From positions 3,968,001-4,032,000 of the forward strand of contig OZ271831.1 in NCBI GenBank assembly GCA_965601455.1: 64,000 bases of DNA, read 5' to 3'. Shown here one piece after another: positions 27,100-33,848 of the stretch (the stretch's first letter is position 1; every line of letters starts with the position of its first letter). A model generated the notes under the pieces. That model saw only the letters and a list, made by a program, of their open reading frames with translations. It was not told where the DNA came from and ran no database searches. The translations under genes and the position numbers were made by a program. Origin of the DNA: JANQEU01 sp965601455 (GTDB taxonomy: Bacteria > Bacteroidota > Bacteroidia > Cytophagales > Cyclobacteriaceae).

Positions 27100-28197
27100 A
27101 TGAAAACGCTAAGCATAATTGCAACTTTTCTACTTACCTGCATCACAGGTTCTCTTTATGGAGGAGTGAATGATCAGGATACAGTGGTAATTACGTTGGA
27201 CGACGACACAAAAATTGTGATATATACCGCCAACAAAGAGGATTTGAAAAGTATTGAAAAATACGATCTGAATAAGATGATTCGAGATCTAAATGGTAAA
27301 GTCTCAAGATCCAATTCTTCCTATGTACTTCTGGAAGACAGAAATGGGAACTCCTATTTGAAAGATACAACAATTGTGTATCAAGAAGGTGAAGCCAATG
27401 CGGACCTTCGTCTTGGAAATATGGAACTGAGTTACGATGGAGATGATATTAGAGACTGGGATGACATAGAAGATCGTTGGGATGATGACGACGATTTCAG
27501 AAGTTATTCATATATCGATCGAGATGTTGATCGGACACGCAACTATTTCAACATTGAAATAGGAACCAATAACTGGTTGCTTAATGGCACGGACTTTCCA
27601 AATGAAACCAACGAGAGCTTCGCAGTTCGACCATGGGGCTCGTGGTATGTAGGTTTATCGAGCATAAACAAAACCTGGATTGGAGGACCACTATTCCTTG
27701 ATTGGGGGTTCAATGGTACTTTTTACAATTGGAAATTAGAGGACGATGCCTTCCAGGTAGTCAGGGGTGATGAACAAGTTGAATTTCAACCGGTGGATGT
27801 TGGTATTAATCCTATAAAGAGTAAACTGGCAGCTACCTACATCAACTTCCAAATGGTTCCTATACTTGATTTCGCGAAAGGAAGTCGAAAAGTCAGAGCA
27901 TATGAAAAAGGCGGATTCAGTTTCAAAAGATCAAGAAAAACCGGGCTTCGAATTGGTGCAGGTGGATACGTAGGCTACCGACTTGGAAGTCGCTCGAAAT
28001 TAGTCTATAAAGAAGGCGGTGATCGTGAAAAAGATATTTCACGTGGAAATTTCTATCTGACCAATCTACGATATGGACTGCGTGCTCAATTAGGTTACAA
28101 GGGTATAGATTTCTTTGCCAACTATGATCTTAACGAAGTTTTTGCAGACGGTAGAGGACCTGATTTAAATGCAGTAAGCTTCGGAATAATTTTTTAG
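27100..28197 (+). CDS. Outer-membrane beta-barrel protein with acidic segment
   Basis: 365 residues from the ATG at 27100, which begins a signal peptide (TLSIIATFLLTCITGSLYGG). A strikingly acidic stretch (about 118-140, with WDDIEDRWDDDDDF) precedes a C-terminal region of alternating strands ending in phenylalanine, as in PorT/OmpA-like barrels. It lies 19 bases after the probable anti-sigma gene and shares its transcript. I do not recognise a precise family. The acidic segment could bind cations (inference). Confidence 0.72.
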   Translation: MKTLSIIATFLLTCITGSLYGGVNDQDTVVITLDDDTKIVIYTANKEDLKSIEKYDLNKMIRDLNGKVSRSNSSYVLLEDRNGNSYLKDTTIVYQEGEANADLRLGNMELSYDGDDIRDWDDIEDRWDDDDDFRSYSYIDRDVDRTRNYFNIEIGTNNWLLNGTDFPNETNESFAVRPWGSWYVGLSSINKTWIGGPLFLDWGFNGTFYNWKLEDDAFQVVRGDEQVEFQPVDVGINPIKSKLAATYINFQMVPILDFAKGSRKVRAYEKGGFSFKRSRKTGLRIGAGGYVGYRLGSRSKLVYKEGGDREKDISRGNFYLTNLRYGLRAQLGYKGIDFFANYDLNEVFADGRGPDLNAVSFGIIF

Positions 28198-28217
28198 GAA
28201 AATTTGAATTGCAAGAA

Positions 28218-28250
28218 AGGGGATCGTTCGAAAGGACATCCCCTATTTTT
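28218..28250 (+). terminator. Probable terminator after the sigma operon
   Basis: AGGGGAT (28218-28224) pairs with ATCCCCT (28238-28244) across a 13-base loop and is followed by ATTTTT. It lies between the outer-membrane protein and the convergent membrane-protein gene. Confidence 0.6.
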
Positions 28251-28749
28251 ATTTCAAATCCTCTCCTTTTTCTAATTCCGCCTGTTCCTTCTTGGATAAC
28301 CTCAACTCCCCAACGACCTTATCATACCTTGGACGATCCATGGAAAATGTGAATAGGATTAGGAGATATACCAGGACAAAGAAATAGTCTCCGTTTCCAT
28401 AGGCTGCAATTAAACATACAATTGCCATACCTTCATATATGAAAAAACGCAATAGCTTGATCCGGTAGTACTCCCCCAACTTGGCCTTTACGTTGAGTTC
28501 AACCGAAATCGAATCAATAGCGAGCTTCGTCCTCCTATAAGTAACCAGTAGGGTCATCCCGATAATCAGTCCCAGCACAGCATCAAAGACGATAAGATTG
28601 TTACCATCGAGTAATCGCAAACCACCCGACCCCTTCTCTATTTCCAAAAAGGCCCATCCAAAAGGGAGTAGTGAGAATGCGATTATACCATGGTAAACCA
28701 GCGAAAATTGCTGGTAAAAAGCATTCCAATTTTTAAACTCCTTACGCAT
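28249..28749 (-). CDS. Small four-span membrane protein of unknown function
   Basis: 166 residues with about four hydrophobic segments in two pairs (roughly 15-33, 52-70, 98-116 and 120-136), each pair separated by a charged loop. The C-terminus is charged (LRLSKKEQAELEKGED). I do not recognise a family. It is transcribed alone, convergent with the sigma-factor operon and divergent from the SPFH gene, with which it may share a promoter region. Confidence 0.65.
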   Translation of the reverse strand: MRKEFKNWNAFYQQFSLVYHGIIAFSLLPFGWAFLEIEKGSGGLRLLDGNNLIVFDAVLGLIIGMTLLVTYRRTKLAIDSISVELNVKAKLGEYYRIKLLRFFIYEGMAIVCLIAAYGNGDYFFVLVYLLILFTFSMDRPRYDKVVGELRLSKKEQAELEKGEDLK

Positions 28750-28834
28750 AATACGAAGCTAATACAAAACAAAAACATTCAAATCGCGTGTACTATTATG
28801 ATATCATTTTAATATCATTATTAAATTTACAATC

Positions 28835-29686
28835 ATGAATAGTCTAGAAAAGTCAATAAAGCCTGTTTCCGGATATCTACTGGTCTTCATAGAATTGATT
28901 TTGATCCTGACGACAGTATTTACCTTTCGTATGGGTTTCGGAATCTTCACGCTCATTCTTTTTGTGTTCATCCTTCCGGGATTCTTCTTTGTAAATCCAA
29001 ATGGATCCAGAGTACTCGTCCTTTTTGGAAAGTATATTGGAACCGTCCGAGCAAATGGCTTCTTCTGGGCCAATCCTTTCTATTACAAAAAGTCCATCTC
29101 CCTACGAGCAAGAAATTTCGATAGCGAAAGAGTGAAAGTCAATGATAAACTGGGCAATCCAATTATGATATCTGTCATCCTGGTCTGGAGAGTAAGAGAC
29201 ACTTTTGCAGCAGCATTTGAAGTTGACGATTATGAAAACTTCGTAAGGGTCCAAACAGATGCTGCTGTGAGAAAAATGGCTGCGCGATATCCCTACGACA
29301 ACTTTGAAGAAGAAGATCATAATTCCATCACTCTACGATCCGGTTTGGATGAAGTTAATGATGCACTTGAGAAAGAAATAGAGGAACGACTTTCAATTGC
29401 AGGAATTGAAATACTTGAAGCCCGAATCGGTTACCTCGCCTATGCTCAAGAAATCGCAAGTGCAATGCTACGACGTCAACAGGCAACTGCGATAGTAGCT
29501 GCCAGACACAAGATTGTAGAGGGGGCGGTCGGTATGGTAGATATGGCCCTGGATGAGCTTAATAAGAAGGAAATTATTGAACTAGATGAAGAGAAAAAAG
29601 CCACGATGATCAGTAATTTAATGGTTGTCCTATGTGCCGATAAAGATGTAACGCCAATAGTGAACTCAGGAACACTATACAGCTAA
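28835..29686 (+). CDS. SPFH (band 7/stomatin-like) domain protein
   Basis: 283 residues. Two N-terminal membrane segments (about 12-33 and 36-55) are followed by an SPFH domain (about 60-230) with NPNGSRVLVLFGKYIGT and the coiled-coil-prone YAQEIASAMLRRQQATAIVAAR. Such proteins form large oligomeric rings in membranes and organise microdomains. The next gene starts directly after the stop codon. With the following small Arc-like gene, this makes a compact set whose joint role is unknown. Confidence 0.87.
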   Translation: MNSLEKSIKPVSGYLLVFIELILILTTVFTFRMGFGIFTLILFVFILPGFFFVNPNGSRVLVLFGKYIGTVRANGFFWANPFYYKKSISLRARNFDSERVKVNDKLGNPIMISVILVWRVRDTFAAAFEVDDYENFVRVQTDAAVRKMAARYPYDNFEEEDHNSITLRSGLDEVNDALEKEIEERLSIAGIEILEARIGYLAYAQEIASAMLRRQQATAIVAARHKIVEGAVGMVDMALDELNKKEIIELDEEKKATMISNLMVVLCADKDVTPIVNSGTLYS

Positions 29687-30232
29687 ATGAAAGGGAAAGT
29701 TTTATTCCAAGAAACTCAAATGTTTAGGTTTACCTGGTCCTGGTACCTGGTGATTATCCTTGGTATTCCCATTATGACCTTATTCCTTAGCGGCCTATAT
29801 ATTCAGTTGATACTGGATCAGCCTTGGGGTGATAAGCCCCTTAGTAATTCGGGATTAATCCTGACATCTATATTGATTATAATAATTTTTGTAGGTGTTT
29901 TTATATGGATTGATTCACATTTATTGAAGGTTCAAGTGGATGAGGGTTCTGTCCGATATGCATTTATACCCTACTTTTCCGAATGGAGAACCCTCGACTT
30001 GTCTAAAGTACAGTCATTGAGAGTTGAAAAGTATAAACCAATGATAGAATTTGGTGGGTGGGGTAAGCGAATTAAGTGGAAAGGAAAAGCTTATACAATC
30101 CATGGGAATTTTGGACTCAGGATCCGATACAAAGATGGGAGGCAACTAATGATAGGTACCCAAAAACCTGAAGAGTTATCATCTGCTATTGACAAGTTAA
30201 TGGCTATTTCTGATAGAAATTCTGATGGGTAA
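29687..30232 (+). CDS. Two-span membrane protein with PH-like C-terminal domain
   Basis: 181 residues. Two membrane helices (about 18-42 and 58-76) are followed by a soluble region of alternating strands (about 80-175) with WRTLDLSKVQSLRVEKY and FGLRIRYKDGRQLMIGTQKPEEL. This layout resembles bacterial PH-domain membrane proteins. I cannot give a specific family. The gene is fused tightly between the SPFH gene (no gap) and the Arc-like gene (8-base overlap), so the three products are probably made together. Confidence 0.7.
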   Translation: MKGKVLFQETQMFRFTWSWYLVIILGIPIMTLFLSGLYIQLILDQPWGDKPLSNSGLILTSILIIIIFVGVFIWIDSHLLKVQVDEGSVRYAFIPYFSEWRTLDLSKVQSLRVEKYKPMIEFGGWGKRIKWKGKAYTIHGNFGLRIRYKDGRQLMIGTQKPEELSSAIDKLMAISDRNSDG

Positions 30233-30380
30233 GAAAAAACCTTTTGTATTACGAATGGACGAAGAAACGCTTAAAGCCATTGAAAAATGGGCGGCAGATG
30301 AGTTTCGAAGTACAAATGGACAATTGGAATATATAATTACCAAAGCGCTAAGGGACGCAGGCCGGTCAAAAAACAAGTAG
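30225..30380 (+). CDS. Small Arc-like ribbon-helix-helix protein
   Basis: A 51-residue ORF, ATG at 30225 and TAG at 30378-30380. The sequence KPFVLRMDEETLKAIEKWA followed by STNGQLEYIITKALRDAG has the strand-helix-helix pattern of Arc/MetJ DNA-binding proteins. It overlaps the preceding membrane-protein gene by eight bases. I recall similar small proteins beside SPFH genes in other bacteria. A role as repressor of its own operon is inference. Confidence 0.7.
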   Translation: MGKKKPFVLRMDEETLKAIEKWAADEFRSTNGQLEYIITKALRDAGRSKNK

Positions 30381-30437
30381 TAATAGAGATAGGATATTTT
30401 CCTGAGAGTGCTACTTTTACGACAAACCTATCATCAA

Positions 30438-31307
30438 ATGAGCCTAAGTTCGAATAAGCGTAGGGAGATTTTCATCGCCTTTCTGGGATCTGGAGCGGTA
30501 TTGGCAATTCTGACTGGTTTTGGGATCATTTTTTTCTTCTTTTCCTCAATCAAGAATATCGACCTGGCAACTCAGGAAGGAATTGAGTCATTAAGTACTC
30601 TTGGTGAATTCTTTGGCGGAACGGTCGGCACAATTTGGGCTTTGGCTGGGGTTATTTTGTTTTACCTGGCCCTGATCTACCAACGACGGGAACTGGAACT
30701 TCAGCGTGATGAATTGCTCGAAACACGAGCTATTCTGAATCATCAATCAATGACCATTGAAATCCAGCAGTTTGAAAATACGTTTTTCCAACTTCTCGAT
30801 TTTCACATTCAAGCGTCGAAGAGAATTGCGTCGCAACCGGAAGGAAACGGTTTTGAGAAAATGTTCGATGAACTGAAAAAGGCCATTGCCGCCATGAAGA
30901 GAAAAAGGAAAAAAGATGGTGGTTCGCAAAATCTTGATGAACATGCATTCGAAACAAGTTTCCGTAACGTCTACGATGGGTACCGCAATACTTTATCTCA
31001 CTATATCGAAAGTTTCAAAGCCCTGATATTCTTTATTGATGAGAAAAGTAAAGATCCTGTTTTTTACATTAATATTTTGAAACCTCATCTCTCCGAGCAA
31101 GAAGTTCTCATACAGTTTTACTACCTCGTTCTTTACAACAAAGGAGAGCGATTCCAAGAAGCCGTCGAGAAGTATGGACTTTTCGAAAAGCTAAATACCA
31201 GAGCAGTTCAAGCGGTTGACAAATTACACCTTGATCTTCTATCTGAAAACGCGTACAAGGAGACAGTGGACGCTCACAAAAACAAATCAGAGGATCCGGA
31301 AGAGTGA
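30438..31307 (+). CDS. Putative phage abortive infection protein (AbiC-like)
   Basis: 289 residues from the ATG at 30438; a GTG at 30408 would add ten. Two membrane helices (about 11-35 and 57-78) are followed by a coiled coil (about 80-108) and the motif FENTFFQLLDFH (112-123), which is characteristic of the putAbiC family. The remainder is helical, with SFRNVYDGYRNTLSHYIESFKALIFFI. The family is linked to abortive phage infection in lactococci, but the mechanism is unknown and this assignment is from pattern recall. It lies 57 bases after the Arc-like gene. Confidence 0.65.
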   Translation: MSLSSNKRREIFIAFLGSGAVLAILTGFGIIFFFFSSIKNIDLATQEGIESLSTLGEFFGGTVGTIWALAGVILFYLALIYQRRELELQRDELLETRAILNHQSMTIEIQQFENTFFQLLDFHIQASKRIASQPEGNGFEKMFDELKKAIAAMKRKRKKDGGSQNLDEHAFETSFRNVYDGYRNTLSHYIESFKALIFFIDEKSKDPVFYINILKPHLSEQEVLIQFYYLVLYNKGERFQEAVEKYGLFEKLNTRAVQAVDKLHLDLLSENAYKETVDAHKNKSEDPEE

Positions 31308-31400
31308 TCACACTCATGTTCTTTGTAATGCATCTGACATTTAACCTATCTCCGCTGTCTCCAAACTAAGGATTTCATGAACCTTTGCGTTACTTGAGGT

Positions 31401-32354
31401 ATGCGAAGGAGATACATTACTCTCTGTTTGTTCTCTGTTTTCATTCTTGGCAATTGGAAAGTGATAGCCCAGTGTTGTTCCGGTGGTGTGCCTATGGCTG
31501 GAAATCTGGGTATGCCGAAGGCTGAAAAGGGCGCTTTACAATTCAACATCAACTATGACTTGAATGTCCTCAATACGCTAAAACAAGAGAGTCAATTATT
31601 TGACGAAAACAATCGGGCAAGGTTAACTCATTCCTTTCTTTTTGAAGCTGGATACACATTCTCATCAAAATTCGCTGTAGATATCCTTCTACCCTATATC
31701 AGGCAGGAGCGAGAAATAATAAATGCGGACCAGGTGAACTTCACCTTTACCCAAGGAATCGGTGATATCATTATCCTTCCAAAGTATCAGATTCTGCCCT
31801 GGGTAACCATAGGGTACGGCATCAAAACTCCAACTGGTTCTTCCGACAAGAGAAATAATGGAATTGCTCTTAATGCTGATTTGCAACCCGGATCCGGTGC
31901 CTGGGATCATATAATATGGTCTGCACTTAGTAAAAGCCTTGAAATAAGACCTTCGATAACTGTATTTGGTAATCTGATTTACCGATTTAGAGGAACGAAC
32001 AAAGAATACCTGGGAAACTCAAACTACCGGTTTGGAAATGAAATACAGGTCATAGGAGGAATCTCCAATCAGTTTCTTCTAGGAAATAAAATACTGGAAC
32101 CTTCTATACGTACCAGATTCAGGAAGGCTCAGAGAGATGAATTCAATGAATTTGGAATTAGTAGCTCTGGAGGTATGTTCATCTTTATGAATCCTGGTTT
32201 AACCTGGAGGCATTCATCTCAAATTGCAATTCAGACAAATTGGGAGTTTCCGGTTTTTGCCAGAGTAAACGAAATCCAGCTTACACCCACTCATCGATTG
32301 AATGTAGGGGTTTTCTTGGTATTTGGAGGAGATAAAATCAGTTTTTCATCATGA
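31401..32354 (+). CDS. Outer-membrane protein (MetA-pathway/transporter-like barrel)
   Basis: 317 residues with a signal peptide (about 1-23). The mature N-terminus is unusual: a CCSGGVPMAGNLGMP stretch with two adjacent cysteines. The rest is strand-rich with YTFSSKFAVDILLPYI, GIGDIIILPKYQIL and GYGIKTPTGSSD, the pattern of predicted outer-membrane transporters of the PF13557 type. It overlaps the DUF3179 gene by four bases, so the two act together. Cargo unknown. Confidence 0.75.
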   Translation: MRRRYITLCLFSVFILGNWKVIAQCCSGGVPMAGNLGMPKAEKGALQFNINYDLNVLNTLKQESQLFDENNRARLTHSFLFEAGYTFSSKFAVDILLPYIRQEREIINADQVNFTFTQGIGDIIILPKYQILPWVTIGYGIKTPTGSSDKRNNGIALNADLQPGSGAWDHIIWSALSKSLEIRPSITVFGNLIYRFRGTNKEYLGNSNYRFGNEIQVIGGISNQFLLGNKILEPSIRTRFRKAQRDEFNEFGISSSGGMFIFMNPGLTWRHSSQIAIQTNWEFPVFARVNEIQLTPTHRLNVGVFLVFGGDKISFSS

Positions 32355-33442
32355 AAAGAGAACTAACAATATTGTCAATTGGCTTGCTGATGATTCAGTG
32401 CCAGGAAAACGACCCAAAACCGTCAACCGTTACTATTGATTCAGCAAGCCCCTTAAATCAATTAAATACCGGATGGATCATTCCTACTGATGAAGTATTT
32501 GATGGTGGACCCGGAAAAGATGGAATCCCCTCTATTGACAATCCTCAATTCGGAACTCTGACTCAGGTTGCACAAGATATTGACAGAAGCGATCTGGTAA
32601 TCATTGTCAGGGTAAATGGGAAATATCGAATGTATCCACATGATATCCTTGACTACCATGAAATAGTCAATGACTCATTTGACGACGAAACGTACCTGGC
32701 TATCACCTACTGCCCATTAACGGGTACGGCGATTGGATGGGACCGTGAAGTTGATGGAACAGTAACCACTTTTGGAGTATCCGGATTGCTTTATAACAGC
32801 AACCTCATGCCCTACGATCGTTTTACCGATAGTTACTGGAGCCAAATGCTCAATTCAGGTGTACAAGGACTTCGATCGTCAGTGGAGATCAACAGATACC
32901 CTGTGGTGGAAATGAAATGGGAAAAAGCCAGATCTCAATTCCCGTCTGCGGAAATCTTAACTCGGGAAACAAGTTTTTCAAGACCTTATAATGTTTACCC
33001 CTACGGTCGTTATCGTTCGGTTGAGGATTTGTTATTCCCGGTTCAGAATACCGACGACAGGATATTTGCAAAAGAGAGGGTTCACGGGATACAAATTTCC
33101 GGTGCTACCCGAGTATATCAACTCGAGCACTTTGTTGATCAGTCAGTGTTGGTCGATGAATTTCAGGGACAGGAGATCATTCTTTTCGGAGATAATGACG
33201 CAGGATACGTTGTTTCTTACCGAAACAAAGAGCTTAATGGTGAAAAGTTGGTCTTCCAAAGTTTTGATAACGGTACAAATGGTGTAATTGCCACCGATCA
33301 ATTTGAAAACCAATGGACAGTGTTTGGAGAAGCAATCTCCGGACCGAATGAAGGAGAACAATTAAGCGCTACACCCTCCTACATGGGATTCTATTTTGCC
33401 TGGGTGGCATTCAATGAAAACGTAGAGATATTCAGTCCCTAA
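32351..33442 (+). CDS. DUF3179 lipoprotein
   Basis: 363 residues. A short leader ends in the lipobox-like LLMIQC (Cys17). The DUF3179 core is unmistakable: YPHDILDYHEIVND, then TYCPLTGTAIGWDREVDG, then GVSGLLYNSNLMPYDRFTDSYWSQM. The conserved cysteine in the CPLTG motif may be functional. The family is common in marine bacteria and its biochemical role is unknown. It is coupled to the outer-membrane protein upstream by a four-base overlap. Confidence 0.88.
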   Translation: MKRELTILSIGLLMIQCQENDPKPSTVTIDSASPLNQLNTGWIIPTDEVFDGGPGKDGIPSIDNPQFGTLTQVAQDIDRSDLVIIVRVNGKYRMYPHDILDYHEIVNDSFDDETYLAITYCPLTGTAIGWDREVDGTVTTFGVSGLLYNSNLMPYDRFTDSYWSQMLNSGVQGLRSSVEINRYPVVEMKWEKARSQFPSAEILTRETSFSRPYNVYPYGRYRSVEDLLFPVQNTDDRIFAKERVHGIQISGATRVYQLEHFVDQSVLVDEFQGQEIILFGDNDAGYVVSYRNKELNGEKLVFQSFDNGTNGVIATDQFENQWTVFGEAISGPNEGEQLSATPSYMGFYFAWVAFNENVEIFSP

Positions 33443-33445
33443 TAT

Positions 33446-33508
33446 TTTACAGACAAAAGTAAACTTTATTAAAACTTCCCCGTATATTACTGACAAAAGT
33501 AAATTTTA
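33446..33508. promoter_or_regulatory. Paired direct repeats upstream of the PadR gene
   Basis: TTAC(A/T)GACAAAAGTAAA(C/T)TTTA occurs at 33447-33468 and again at 33487-33508, starting exactly 40 bases apart. Each copy holds an inverted repeat TTAC-N8-GTAA. The second copy runs into the PadR start codon. This is a likely operator pair for PadR autoregulation. Confidence 0.7.
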
Positions 33509-33846
33509 TGGGAAGAAATCATCTGGGTGAATTTGAGGAATTGGTACTATTAATGGTGGGTGTTTTAGCCGATGACGCCTATGCTGTGGCAGTTACCAAG
33601 GAAATCAAGATACAGGCAGAACGATCAGTCAACGTCAGTGCTGTTCATAAGTCCCTGTATCGATTGGAAAAAAAGGGACTATTATCCTCCGGATTAAGCG
33701 ACCCTGAGTCAAAAAGAGGGGGCAAGAGAAAGCGGCTTTTCACCATTACTGCTTACGGCAAAAAAGTATTAGACGAGCATGCAGAACTGAGGAATAAGCT
33801 TCGTGAGAAAATTACAAAACCGGCATATAAACTTAGTTTCTCCTGA
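33508..33846 (+). CDS. PadR-family transcriptional regulator
   Basis: 112 residues with the PadR winged helix: ELVLLMVGVLADDAYAVAVTKEI, then SAVHKSLYRLEKKGLLSSGLSDP and the basic wing KRGGKRKRLFTITAYGKKVL. PadR proteins are usually repressors released by a small ligand or signal. In Bacteroidota this subtype is usually paired with an FtsX-type permease, as here, two bases downstream. The repeats immediately before the start codon suggest it represses itself and the permease. Confidence 0.92.
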   Translation: MGRNHLGEFEELVLLMVGVLADDAYAVAVTKEIKIQAERSVNVSAVHKSLYRLEKKGLLSSGLSDPESKRGGKRKRLFTITAYGKKVLDEHAELRNKLREKITKPAYKLSFS

Positions 33847-33848
33847 TC

